9,592 nucleotides of DNA, from the NCBI GenBank assembly GCA_013044065.1, contig JABEVA010000093.1:1-9592 (forward strand), written 5' to 3'. Of the stretch, positions 1 to 7,357 are shown in pieces (within the stretch, counting starts at the first letter, position 1; each line of letters starts with the position of its first letter). A model generated the notes under the pieces. It ran no database searches. It was not told the DNA's origin and saw only the letters and a program-made list of their open reading frames with translations. A program made the position numbers and the translations under genes. Source of the DNA: Phycisphaerae bacterium. GTDB taxonomy: Bacteria; Planctomycetota; Phycisphaerae; WQYP01.

Positions 1-326
1 CCATTGCGGATCAGCACGATCATCACGAGCACCAGCAGCAGGAAGGTGAAGCCTTCAATAATAGCCGCCGCCAGGAAGAATTGCGTCCGGATGACGTTAA
101 TCAGCTCCGGTTGGCGGGCCGTGGCTTCACACATACTTCCGCCGATCGCCCCGACGCCAGCACCTGCGCCGCCTACACCGGCACCACCGCCGATCAAGGC
201 TCCCGCCACCTGAATGGCTTCGGTGAGTTCATGCATGGAATTGGCACCATGTGCCAGACCGTGCGCCATGACTTGGCCCGCGGTCCCTACGGCTTGAGTT
301 GCCTGCATCGTCGTTGTTGTATCCAT
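1..326 (-). CDS. atpE: F-type ATP synthase subunit c (partial, 3' end outside window)
   Basis: Subunit c forms the rotating membrane ring of the Fo sector and carries ions across the membrane to drive ATP synthesis. 108 codons are visible and the C-terminus lies past position 1. The first helix (about residues 38-63) is glycine/alanine-rich, the polar loop is ARQPE (70-74), and the second helix holds the ion-binding Glu91 in AAAIIEGF. Aligned by eye to the sodium-binding Ilyobacter subunit, the glutamine of helix 1 is Val58 here and the Ser after the Glu is Gly92, so proton coupling is inferred. The start is fixed by AGGAG eight bases upstream of the ATG at 326. About 35 residues precede helix 1, against only a few in most families. 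That tail could be a cleaved or retained extension. The gene lies 79 bp after atpB on the same strand. Confidence 0.93.
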   Translation of the reverse strand, partial: MDTTTTMQATQAVGTAGQVMAHGLAHGANSMHELTEAIQVAGALIGGGAGVGGAGAGVGAIGGSMCEATARQPELINVIRTQFFLAAAIIEGFTFLLLVLVMIVLIRN

Positions 327-372
327 CGTAGTTACTCCTGTTTATTGAAAACCTTCCAGAATTCATCCCGCC

Positions 373-388
373 GCCACGGCGCCGTGGC
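373..388. repeat. 16-bp perfect palindrome between atpB and atpE
   Basis: GCCACGGC followed directly by its reverse complement GCCGTGGC, in the 79-bp gap between the atpB stop and the atpE start. In the atp transcript it can fold into a GC-rich hairpin about 50 bases upstream of the atpE start. No T-run follows it in the direction of atp transcription, so it is not an intrinsic terminator for the operon. A role in mRNA processing or in tuning atpE output is inference. Confidence 0.5.
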
Positions 389-405
389 CGGCTCTGCTGG
401 CTTTT

Positions 406-1383
406 TTAATGCTCCAGGGAGACCGCCTCGGCCAAATAGGCAGCGCTTAGAAGCGTAAAAATATACGCCTGTAAAAACGCCTCCAGCAGATGCAGTGCCT
501 CAAACGCGGTGCCTGAAAAAATTATTGGAATCGCCGCCGTCGTCCGCGCCACAACCCCACCCAACGCAAACGTGATGCTTACCAACACCGCCACCACCAA
601 CGGCCCCGACATCATCACCGCAAACAACCGCATGCACAAGGCCAGCGGCTTAACAAACATACCCAGTAATTCCAAAACAAAAATCAGCGGCCAAATCACC
701 CACGGTACGCCCGGCGGCACCAGGTGTTTAAGGTAGTTGCCTGCTCCCACCAGCACCGCCAGCAGCCAGAACCGCCGGGGGCCTTCCGGCAGAGCTTCCA
801 CATGATGCCCATGGCCATGTTCTTGAACATGAGCCTGATGCCGACGGCGGGCATGGCGGATGAATGCCGACAGCCCGGACACATGCACGGTCAAAAACGT
901 ACATACCGCCAAGGTCGCAGTAACCGTCAAATTGCCCGTCGCATCGCCCCAGAAAGCCGGAATGTGTGTACCAAACACCGCATTGAACAATGTCACCAAT
1001 TCATCAACAGGTAACATACCGAAAAGATCGGCAAACAGAATAAAGAAAAATGCCGTCCACAAGTAAGGCGTGAAGACCGAGGCCCATTTCCCCAACATCG
1101 GCTCAAACGTATCCCGCTGCAGAAAGACCAGCATCGCCTCAAAAAAGTTGCGAAACCCCGTCGGCACCGGGTGCTTTTTCAAACGCTGCGCCATGGTTGG
1201 AAAGATGGCCAACATCAGCCCGGCGGACAACAACAACATCAAAATATCACTGCTGAAGTAAACTGGCTTTCCCATGACGTAAAACAGCGGATGCGACCAT
1301 AAGCGGTGCGCTACGGTTCCGCCGAGCACGTTCACGCCGGCGAGCGGTAAAACTCCGGCTGGCAACGACATAGCAACATTCAT
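406..1383 (-). CDS. atpB: F-type ATP synthase subunit a
   Basis: Subunit a is the stationary membrane channel beside the c-ring. The essential arginine is in KPLALCMRLFAVMMSG (Arg252 from the ATG at 1383), matching Arg210 of E. coli. The last helix contains AFLQAYIFTLLSAAYLA, where the Gln aligns with E. coli Gln252 and a His seven residues before it with His245. Unusual points: the Asn after RLFG/A in most homologues is Val here, the residue after the following Gly is Pro, and the loop after the third or fourth helix is His/Arg-rich (around residues 177-196). About 325 aa is longer than the E. coli protein (271 aa), mainly because of an N-terminal extension. The frame opens at a GTG at 1389; the ATG at 1383 with upstream GAAG is a slightly better start, and an ATG at 1371 is also possible. 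No strong Shine-Dalgarno decides it. Confidence 0.93.
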   Translation of the reverse strand: MNVAMSLPAGVLPLAGVNVLGGTVAHRLWSHPLFYVMGKPVYFSSDILMLLLSAGLMLAIFPTMAQRLKKHPVPTGFRNFFEAMLVFLQRDTFEPMLGKWASVFTPYLWTAFFFILFADLFGMLPVDELVTLFNAVFGTHIPAFWGDATGNLTVTATLAVCTFLTVHVSGLSAFIRHARRRHQAHVQEHGHGHHVEALPEGPRRFWLLAVLVGAGNYLKHLVPPGVPWVIWPLIFVLELLGMFVKPLALCMRLFAVMMSGPLVVAVLVSITFALGGVVARTTAAIPIIFSGTAFEALHLLEAFLQAYIFTLLSAAYLAEAVSLEH

Positions 1384-1463
1384 TAGCACTTCGATAGTCC
1401 GATTCCAACTCGCCTGATGCCCATCGTTTCTTTGCAGCCCGCTACAGCCGCGCCGGGCCGGTT

Positions 1464-1492
1464 CTTTTACCCCAAGACCAGCGGCGCGTCAA
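1464..1492 (-). promoter_or_regulatory. Possible internal promoter ahead of atpB
   Basis: In the 142-bp gap between atpI and atpB the minus strand reads TTGACG at 1487-1492, a 17-bp spacer, then TAAAAG at 1464-1469. The -35 matches five of six consensus positions and the -10 four of six. It could give extra transcription of the structural atp genes independent of atpZ/atpI. The evidence is motif only. Confidence 0.3.
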
Positions 1493-1531
1493 ATGTACCG
1501 CTTGCTGATGGCTCATCGGCCGCAGGCCAAC

Positions 1532-1960
1532 CTACACCTTCGAATGTTTGATGACCCACGACGACGCCATCGATTCGGCAATGAGTAGCACAAAATAAAA
1601 GGCCGTCAGCCACATCAGCACCACTGTTTTTTGCAACTGCACTGGCGAAAAAACAATAATCACCACCGCTCCCACAGCCACACCCACCAGCCGTGTCATA
1701 TTCGCCAGCACCGCGCAGCGCAGCAATAATATGGCGCTTCGCCCAATCAGGACCACCATCGGTGCAACGGCCAACAAGCCTACCACCACGCTCACCACCG
1801 CGGCATCGAGCATTTCCCGCAGATGCAGCGGCCGATGCAACAGAAATAACGCCGCCAAGGCCAGCAGCACGACGCCTCCGACCGCGGCCACTGGCGTGAT
1901 CGCAAGACCGATTCGCAGCCAGGCCGAGCTGACCGCCTCTGATTTTTGCGAATTATTCAT
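1532..1960 (-). CDS. atpI: AtpI-like four-helix membrane protein (ATP synthase I chain)
   Basis: A 142-aa, strongly hydrophobic protein with four predicted membrane segments (about residues 15-41, 50-74, 86-106 and 110-135) and a polar N-terminus. Its position between atpZ and atpB, and a final helix of the type FYFVLLIAESMASSW, fit the ATP synthase I chain (UncI/AtpI) family. In other bacteria AtpI assists c-ring assembly or ion handling but is not a stoichiometric part of the enzyme. The sequence family is poorly conserved, so the name rests largely on position and topology. Two in-frame ATGs exist, at 1966 and 1960. An AGGA five bases before the second favours 1960, which gives an 8-base ATGAATAA overlap with the end of atpZ and suggests translational coupling. 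Confidence 0.75.
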   Translation of the reverse strand: MNNSQKSEAVSSAWLRIGLAITPVAAVGGVVLLALAALFLLHRPLHLREMLDAAVVSVVVGLLAVAPMVVLIGRSAILLLRCAVLANMTRLVGVAVGAVVIIVFSPVQLQKTVVLMWLTAFYFVLLIAESMASSWVIKHSKV

Positions 1961-2318
1961 CGCCATCCTGATCGGGTCTGGACAATTTGGTGTCCTTATG
2001 ATTCGTCTTCAACAGTATCTTGATCTGCAAATACAGATCGCCAATCGCCGCAATGGTTACTGCTACTACGGTTGCCACGCCGTGCCATTGAAATTTTTTG
2101 TCCACCCACTGGCCAATCAGGCCGAATACCAAAATAACGGCCAGAAATTCAAACCCCATCCCGGCAAAGCGCCGCACGCTGGAGGCCCCGCCCTCAACCC
2201 CGTCCGGAGACGAGCCGTAGCGCATTCGAGCGTCGGCATGTTTCTCCAACCGATCCATGGCGGATTTCGCCCCGCCGGCGGGTAATTCCTTATCAGGCTC
2301 GTCTGGTTTCATGGCCAT
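1953..2318 (-). CDS. atpZ: AtpZ/AtpI-type ATPase accessory protein (ATPase_gene1 family)
   Basis: A small protein of about 121 aa with a charged N-terminal half (about 50 residues), two membrane helices (about 53-71 and 80-102) and a charged tail. The first helix region reads FAGMGFEFL...GLIGQWVDKK, the Gly/Asp pattern typical of the AtpZ (ATPase_gene1) family encoded at the head of bacterial atp operons. In other organisms it associates with AtpI and has been linked to divalent cation or c-ring assembly functions; its role here is inferred. Candidate starts are GTG 2321, ATG 2318 and ATG 2312. AAGGTG six bases ahead makes 2312 (MKPDEPDK) plausible too, so the start is uncertain by two codons. 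It is the first gene of the operon, about 20 bases downstream of a strong promoter, and overlaps atpI. Confidence 0.8.
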   Translation of the reverse strand: MAMKPDEPDKELPAGGAKSAMDRLEKHADARMRYGSSPDGVEGGASSVRRFAGMGFEFLAVILVFGLIGQWVDKKFQWHGVATVVAVTIAAIGDLYLQIKILLKTNHKDTKLSRPDQDGDE

Positions 2319-2337
2319 CACCTTGGAGCCTCATAAA

Positions 2338-2361
2338 ACATTGTAATATTTTTCACAATGT
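2338..2361. promoter_or_regulatory. Inverted repeat overlapping the atp promoter (possible operator)
   Basis: Perfect 7-bp arms, ACATTGT at 2338-2344 and ACAATGT at 2355-2361, separated by 10 A/T-rich bases. The repeat covers the -10 box and most of the spacer of the atp promoter, where a bound repressor would block polymerase. The regulator is unknown. The repeat could be chance in an AT-rich stretch. Confidence 0.4.
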
Positions 2362-2368
2362 CCGTCAA
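2340..2368 (-). promoter_or_regulatory. Sigma-70-type promoter of the atp operon
   Basis: On the minus strand, TTGACG (2363-2368), an exact 17-bp spacer and TACAAT (2340-2345). The boxes match consensus at five of six positions each and lie just upstream of atpZ, leaving a leader of roughly 15-20 bases. No other promoter-like pair is as good between the S1 gene stop (2499) and atpZ. The rest of that 176-bp gap holds no gene I can support and no clear terminator for the S1 gene. Confidence 0.75.
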
Positions 2369-2498
2369 CTGGTCTCAAATCCAAGCTTTTGGTCCCACCA
2401 TCCGGCCCATCCAAGCCTGATCGCCGCGCAGCACTTTACCGTTCCTACCACGCCCGCAACCGCTACGCCAATGCCCTTCAGATCTCTAACCCAATTTC

Positions 2499-3872
2499 TT
2501 ACAGACCACCCTTGAGCGGAGCTTTTCGCGCTCCCTTGGCCGGCTTTTTTCCAGCGACCTCTGCCGTTGGCGACAAAGGCGATTCCGGCGGTGCCGTCGC
2601 GGCCGTCTGGCCACCCGCCGCTACCGCTTCCGCCGCCCCCTTCTCCCGTTGCACTTGGGCGATGGATAAACTGATCCGCTTTTTTTCAAGATCGATCGCC
2701 AGCACCTTGGCCTCAATCTTCTGCCCCACTTGCAGCTCTTCGCTGACCCGTGATATATGCCGCTGTGCGACCTCGGAGAGGTGCACCAACCCATCCACGC
2801 CGGCGGCCAATTCCACAAAAGCCCCAAAATCCAAAATCCGGTTGACCACACCCGTGACTTTCGTGCCTACGGGAAAATCTTCGGCCACAGTTGACCAAGG
2901 ATCTTTCATCAACTGCTTAAGCCCCAATGACACGCGCTGCTTTTCTTCGTCAATCGCCAGCACCATCACCTGCACCACATCGCCCACCTTCACCACCTTG
3001 TTGGGATCCGAAACGCGACTATGACTCATCGCTGATACGTGTAATAATCCGTCCACTCCGCCCAAATCGACAAACGCCCCGTATGGTTGCACACTTAACA
3101 CCCGCCCTTCCCGGATTTGCCCCGTCGCCAGTTCGCCCCAGGCTTTTTCCCGCAGTTTGGCTTGCTCTTCTTCCAGCAATTCCCGGCGACTGACCACCAG
3201 CTTGTTGGCGCTTAAATCAATTTCAATGACCCGGCAGCGCATTTTCTCGCCGACAAAAACCGACAGATCCGGACAGAACCGAATGTCAATCTGACCGGCG
3301 GGCATAAACCCGCGGGTATTTTTCAGACGCATCTCCAGTCCACCCTTGTTCGCCGCCTCCACCATCGCGTCTACCGTGTCGCCCACGCGCAGTTGCTCCA
3401 GCCCGCCATGGTTGATGGCCCCCTTGCGGGCCAGAAGAATCAACCCTTCGCGGGCATCATATCCCGTATAGATAAATTCATACTCCCGCCCCACTTCCAC
3501 CGGTTCCACCGCGGGTTCACCAGGCTGCGATTCAAATTGATCCAGTGCCGCCAGCCCCTGCGACTTGCCCCCCAAGTCCACAAAGACACTCCGATCACGA
3601 ATACTCACCACACGGCCTTTGCGACTCCGCACCCTGCCCGTTGGTGCCGCCTCCGCCGCTTGCACTGTGGTCGGACGACCGCCGCGCAACGGTCGACTCG
3701 GATCCAAAGCCGGTCCGCCGACACCCTCCGGGCGCGCCAGCGCCTCGGCCATAAGGTCCTCAATCGACAGACCCTGCATGGCCTCAACCACGGCCCGATC
3801 CAAATCTTCCGAACCTGCTTTTGCTTCCGGTGGCGGATTACGATTTTCATTGAATTGTGAACCAAACGCCAT
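2499..3872 (-). CDS. S1-domain RNA-binding protein (ribosomal protein S1-like)
   Basis: A 457-aa cytoplasmic protein with four tandem S1 (OB-fold) RNA-binding domains at about residues 81-152, 160-231, 250-321 and 334-408. Domains 3 and 4 are closest to consensus (YGAFVDLGGVDGLLHVS and FGAFVELAAGVDGLVHLSE, each followed by a VxAIDxEKxRxSL strand). Domains 1 and 2 are more divergent. The first 80 residues are acidic then low-complexity, and the last 50 are Ala/Lys/Pro-rich, ending in a basic tail. E. coli S1 has six domains and 557 aa, so this is either the organism's compact S1 or an S1 paralogue. In both cases the expected role is mRNA binding at the ribosome. AAGGA precedes the ATG at 3872 by ten bases. 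It is transcribed away from the neighbouring GGDEF gene. Confidence 0.9.
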   Translation of the reverse strand: MAFGSQFNENRNPPPEAKAGSEDLDRAVVEAMQGLSIEDLMAEALARPEGVGGPALDPSRPLRGGRPTTVQAAEAAPTGRVRSRKGRVVSIRDRSVFVDLGGKSQGLAALDQFESQPGEPAVEPVEVGREYEFIYTGYDAREGLILLARKGAINHGGLEQLRVGDTVDAMVEAANKGGLEMRLKNTRGFMPAGQIDIRFCPDLSVFVGEKMRCRVIEIDLSANKLVVSRRELLEEEQAKLREKAWGELATGQIREGRVLSVQPYGAFVDLGGVDGLLHVSAMSHSRVSDPNKVVKVGDVVQVMVLAIDEEKQRVSLGLKQLMKDPWSTVAEDFPVGTKVTGVVNRILDFGAFVELAAGVDGLVHLSEVAQRHISRVSEELQVGQKIEAKVLAIDLEKKRISLSIAQVQREKGAAEAVAAGGQTAATAPPESPLSPTAEVAGKKPAKGARKAPLKGGL

Positions 3873-4042
3873 GCAACCGATTTCCTTGTGGTAACGTCCA
3901 TTCCCTTTGCGGGAGAAACCAAAACACCCACCTCATTCTACACTGCCCGCCCCGCCAACGAAAGAACCCCACCTCGCCGCCCTTGGCCGGTGGAGGCTGC
4001 GTGCCCCTTTTCGCCGACTTCTGATCACCGCACGCACCGTCG

Positions 4043-4048
4043 TATAAT
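4043..4048 (+). promoter_or_regulatory. Possible -10 element for the GGDEF regulator gene
   Basis: An exact TATAAT in an otherwise GC-rich region, pointing toward the GGDEF gene. No good -35 box is found at 16-18 bp, so this is a tentative call based on the hexamer alone. Confidence 0.3.
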
Positions 4049-4169
4049 ATCGGCCGTAAACTCGTCTGGTGCCAAGGATTCTCGGGGTTGGCTCCAATCT
4101 TTTCTGAAATCGCGAAATAACGAATGGGCGACCATTGCAATGCCGATGTCTAAGTCGGGCGAGAGTGGC

Positions 4170-4201
4170 CAGGCCTTCCCAATGGTGAATGGATAGGCCT
4201 G
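4170..4201. repeat. Inverted repeat in the leader of the GGDEF gene
   Basis: CAGGCCT at 4170-4176 pairs with AGGCCTG at 4195-4201 across an 18-base spacer. It lies about 45 bases before the GTG start, and would form a 7-bp hairpin in the leader if transcription starts upstream. Function unknown. Confidence 0.3.
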
Positions 4202-4244
4202 AAAGATGGCGGTGACGGGTCCGCCAATTTGCCAGAGGTGTGCC

Positions 4245-5162
4245 GTGAAGCCCAAGGTTTTATTGGTCGATGATCTGAAAATCATTCACCAGCTTTTGCG
4301 CATTCGCCTGGCGGATGAGCCTCTGGAATGGCATTCCGCCTTTGACGGACACGAAGCTCTTGAAAAGGCCGAGAGACTCGGCGTCGATCTTATTCTTCTC
4401 GATGTCAATCTGCCGGACATGGACGGCTTTGAAGTGTGTCGGCGGCTGAAATCCAATCCTGTCACAGGATCGGTGCCGATCATATTTTTGTCCGGGGAAT
4501 CGGCTGGCGATGAAAAGACCAAAGGCTTCTCTCTGGGCGCTGTTGATTACGTCGTTAAACCTTTTGACGCCGCCGAATTGCTGGCCCGCGTCCGCGTCGC
4601 CCTGCGCACCGGCGAACTTATGGAGATGCTCGCCAAAAGGGCGCTGATAGATGGTCTGACCGGCCTGCACAATCGAGCCTACCTTGATGAGCGTATCGCC
4701 GCCGAAACCGCCCATGCCCTGCGTTTCAGTTCTTGCTTCAGTTGTATTATGTCCGACCTGGATAAGTTCAAACAGCTCAACGACACCTATGGCCATTCCT
4801 TTGGCGATCAGGTGCTGCGTGGCGTAGCCCGTGTATTTTCTGAATCCTGCCGCACCGAAGATGTGGTGGCCCGCTACGGCGGTGAGGAATTTGCCATTCT
4901 CACCCCCAACGTCGCCGCCGACGGAGCGTTGGTTCTGGCCCAGCGCCTGCGCGAGCGCATGGCCGCGGAAATTTTCCGATTTGAGGATCAACCCGTCCGC
5001 GTCAGTTGCAGTTTTGGCGTCGCGGAGCTTGATCCCAGCAATCCGCAAATGCTTCTGGAATGCGCCGATCAAGCTCTTTACCGGGCCAAAAGACAGGGTG
5101 GAAACTGCGTCATTCCATTTGATAATATGACGCAAAGCATCACCGGACCGGCACTGGTCTAA
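4245..5162 (+). CDS. Response regulator with GGDEF diguanylate cyclase output (PleD/WspR-like)
   Basis: Makes the second messenger cyclic di-GMP from two GTP, controlled by phosphorylation. The 305-aa protein has an N-terminal receiver domain (about 1-120) with acidic pair Asp9/Asp10, phospho-acceptor Asp53 in LLDVNLPDMDG, Ser83 and Lys105, followed by a GGDEF domain (about 135-295). The active-site motif is GGEEF (212-216), an accepted active variant, and an inhibitory-site motif RTED (203-206) sits exactly five residues before it, so product inhibition is likely. No membrane segment is seen, so the protein should be cytoplasmic. The frame is open from an ATG at 4206, but GTG 4245 is preferred: AGAGGTG lies just ahead, and translation then begins KPKVLLVDD, the usual start of a receiver. 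No kinase gene is adjacent, so its partner is elsewhere. Confidence 0.93.
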   Translation: MKPKVLLVDDLKIIHQLLRIRLADEPLEWHSAFDGHEALEKAERLGVDLILLDVNLPDMDGFEVCRRLKSNPVTGSVPIIFLSGESAGDEKTKGFSLGAVDYVVKPFDAAELLARVRVALRTGELMEMLAKRALIDGLTGLHNRAYLDERIAAETAHALRFSSCFSCIMSDLDKFKQLNDTYGHSFGDQVLRGVARVFSESCRTEDVVARYGGEEFAILTPNVAADGALVLAQRLRERMAAEIFRFEDQPVRVSCSFGVAELDPSNPQMLLECADQALYRAKRQGGNCVIPFDNMTQSITGPALV

Positions 5163-5173
5163 GGTCCGGTTTT
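5142..5173 (+). terminator. Intrinsic terminator spanning the GGDEF stop codon
   Basis: A perfect 8-bp stem, ACCGGACC (5142-5149) and GGTCCGGT (5163-5170), with a 13-base loop that contains the TAA stop (5160-5162), followed by TTTT. The first arm lies in the last codons of the gene. The T-run is on the plus side only, so it serves the GGDEF gene. The convergent dxs gene shows no separate terminator in the 86-bp gap. Confidence 0.65.
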
Positions 5174-5248
5174 CATCCAGCCGCCCACTGCATTTGGAAG
5201 TAATTTGTTAATCCCGGCACGCCTGGCCAGTGATTGTGGTGGTCGGCA

Positions 5249-7210
5249 TTATCGCAGCTTGACCGAGGCTCGTTTGCCCTGGCCGGCGCTAAGTGGCTCT
5301 ATCGCGGTCATGGTTTGCATTTCGCCTATAGCCGCCCGCACAGTGGAAGCTATTCCCGCCGCATCCAGTCCAATATCCTTGAGTTGCTCGGCCCGGCTGG
5401 CATGTTTGATAAAGCGATCCGGAATGCCCACACGGGTGAGCAAGCGGGCATCAAACCGGTGCTGCTGAGCGTATTCAATCACCGCGGTGCCAAAGCCGTT
5501 GATAACGGAATGATCCTCCACGGTGATAATGGGCCGACCGCGGAGAAAAATTTCTTTGAGCATGGCACCATCCAGAGGTTTGCAGAAGCGGGCATCGATC
5601 ACCGCCACGTGGATGTCTTCATTCTCCAGCAGTTTAGCCGCTTCCATCGCCTGCCAAGCCATGGATCCGTAAGCCAAAATTGTGCCATCCCGGCCTTGGC
5701 GCAAAGTACGCGATTTGCCTCCGGTGCGGGTAATCAGCCACGGATCCACCGTGTCCTTGGCGCAGAGTGGCTGCGGCGGACAGTTATCCCGCGGATAACG
5801 AATTTCGCATGGACTTTCCAGCGTCATCGAAAAATCCATCGCGGCAATCAGTTCCTGCTCATCCGACGGGGCAACAAGCACCATTCCCGGCTGACTCTTA
5901 AGAAATGCCAGATCGCAAAAGCCATGGTGGACAGCGCCATCGTCGCCCACCAAACCCGCCCGATCCACACAAAATGTCACCGGCAAACCTTGCAGGCACA
6001 CTTCCTGAAAAACCTGGTCAAACGCCCGCTGCAAAAACGTACTGTAAACGGCGACAATTGGCCGCAGCCCCCCCTTGGTCATGCCGGCCGCCATCGCGGT
6101 GGCGTGACCTTCGCAAATACCCGTGTCAAAATAGCGCTCTGGAAACACCGGCTTGAGTTTAATCATCCCGGTACCATCCGGCATCGCCGCGGTAATGCCC
6201 ACCACCTTGTCATTTTTACGCGCCAGGTTCACCATGGCATCGGCAAACGCGGAAGTCCAGGATCGGCCCGAACCCTGGTTCATCACCACACGGCAACCTT
6301 CCACGCGGAACGGCTTGGGGCTGTGAAATGTCGTCGGGTCATCACACGCCCATTCATACCCTTTCCCCTTGATGGTTTTGATATGCAACACCGCCGGGGC
6401 ATGGAGATGTTTAAGCTCCTGGAGTTTTTCAACCAGACCCGGTAAGTCGTGGCCATCCACAGGCCCGAAGTATTTCAAACCAAGATCTTCGAAAATATGG
6501 CCGGGAGCGATGGTGTTTTTGATACCCTGCTTGATATGGAATCCCACATCGGAAATTTTCTGACCATAGGGAATGCGGTCCAGCAATTCCTGGGCCCGTT
6601 TTTTCACTTCGTCGTAGGTGCTGGTGACGCGCAAATGCTCCAGATAGTTGGCAAAGGCTCCCTGCGGTTCGCTGATGCTCATGGAATTATCATTAAGAAT
6701 GACCAGCATCTGCCGCTTAAGCGTGCCGGCGTTGTTGAGCCCCTCAAACGCCAGACCATTGACAATCGACGCATCCCCCACCAAGGCCACCACCGACGTA
6801 TCGCGACCAAGCTGGGCGTCTGCGCGGGCCATGCCCACCGCCGTGCTGATGGCGGTACCCGCATGGCCCACACTGAACAGATCGTACGGTCCTTCCGCCG
6901 GGTCGGGGAAGCCGGATACACCATTTCTTTTTCGCAAACTGCTGAAGTTGGCATAACGACCGGTAATCAGTTTGTGGGTGTAACACTGATGCCCCACATC
7001 CCACAGCAGTCGATCTTTGGGCAAATCAAAAACTACATGAATTGCCAGAGAGATTTCCACGGTACCTAAATTGGGTGCCAGGTGGCCACCGTTGGTACCA
7101 ACGGTGGTCATGATGGTTTCACGAATTTCCTGCGCCAGTATGCTAAGCTGGTCCAAGGAGAGCTTTTTTACATCCGCGGGAGATTGAATCGTTTCCAAGA
7201 GCTTTCTCAT
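5249..7210 (-). CDS. dxs: 1-deoxy-D-xylulose-5-phosphate synthase
   Basis: Condenses pyruvate and glyceraldehyde 3-phosphate to 1-deoxy-D-xylulose 5-phosphate using thiamine diphosphate and Mg2+, the first step of the non-mevalonate isoprenoid pathway and a branch to thiamine and pyridoxal synthesis. The 653 aa cover the full family length (about 620-640 usual). The thiamine-binding domain has GGHLAPNLG with His43, DVGHQCYTHK, and Mg ligands Asp146 and Asn175. The pyrimidine-binding domain has FDTGICEGHATAMAAG with catalytic Glu367, then YSTFLQRAFDQ and DRAGLVGDDGAVHHG. A transketolase C-terminal domain follows. The usual GDG of the thiamine motif is GDA (145-147). AAGGA five bases before the ATG at 7210 sets the start. 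It converges with the GGDEF gene, and a TATGAT at 7249-7254 is a weak -10 candidate upstream. Confidence 0.96.
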   Translation of the reverse strand: MRKLLETIQSPADVKKLSLDQLSILAQEIRETIMTTVGTNGGHLAPNLGTVEISLAIHVVFDLPKDRLLWDVGHQCYTHKLITGRYANFSSLRKRNGVSGFPDPAEGPYDLFSVGHAGTAISTAVGMARADAQLGRDTSVVALVGDASIVNGLAFEGLNNAGTLKRQMLVILNDNSMSISEPQGAFANYLEHLRVTSTYDEVKKRAQELLDRIPYGQKISDVGFHIKQGIKNTIAPGHIFEDLGLKYFGPVDGHDLPGLVEKLQELKHLHAPAVLHIKTIKGKGYEWACDDPTTFHSPKPFRVEGCRVVMNQGSGRSWTSAFADAMVNLARKNDKVVGITAAMPDGTGMIKLKPVFPERYFDTGICEGHATAMAAGMTKGGLRPIVAVYSTFLQRAFDQVFQEVCLQGLPVTFCVDRAGLVGDDGAVHHGFCDLAFLKSQPGMVLVAPSDEQELIAAMDFSMTLESPCEIRYPRDNCPPQPLCAKDTVDPWLITRTGGKSRTLRQGRDGTILAYGSMAWQAMEAAKLLENEDIHVAVIDARFCKPLDGAMLKEIFLRGRPIITVEDHSVINGFGTAVIEYAQQHRFDARLLTRVGIPDRFIKHASRAEQLKDIGLDAAGIASTVRAAIGEMQTMTAIEPLSAGQGKRASVKLR

Positions 7211-7357
7211 GAGTTCCTTCTCACAAAACCTTAACCAGTCCCTTATTAATCATACCTGCTAAAACCCGGAAAGGAAAGAACCTCAAGATTCTTAATTCCC
7301 ACCATCGAAGTATGATCCAGATAATAGTTTACGCAGTTTTTTGCCCCACGCAAGCCA

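Larger units (their letters stand above)
3873..4244. other. Divergent intergenic region between the S1 and GGDEF genes
   Basis: About 370 bases with no gene I can support. On the plus strand a perfect TATAAT lies at 4043-4048 but its -35 is poor (TTCTGA-like at about 18 bp); it could serve the GGDEF gene with a leader of roughly 190 bases. On the minus strand TAGAAT, centred about 70 bases upstream of the S1 start, is a weak -10 candidate. The part nearest the S1 gene is a C-rich stretch on the plus strand. Confidence 0.5.

Noticed and set aside
391..407. Short G/C stem followed by TTTTTT on the plus strand
   Set aside because: It resembles a plus-strand terminator, but no plus-strand gene precedes it. 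The T-run is the complement of the A-run around the atpB stop, and the stem needs a wobble pair.
4260..5135. 291-aa open frame antisense to the GGDEF gene
   Set aside because: It lies wholly opposite a well-supported coding sequence with intact receiver and GGDEF motifs, has no family signature, and its length is explained by codon bias of the sense gene.
5234..6445. 403-aa open frame antisense to dxs
   Set aside because: Opposite a complete dxs with conserved catalytic motifs. Composition is His/Arg-rich low-information sequence, typical of a shadow frame.
7233..7290. Promoter for dxs using TATGAT at 7249-7254 and TTGAGG
   Set aside because: The spacer is about 26 bp, too long for a sigma-70 pair; only the -10-like hexamer is mentioned as a weak candidate.
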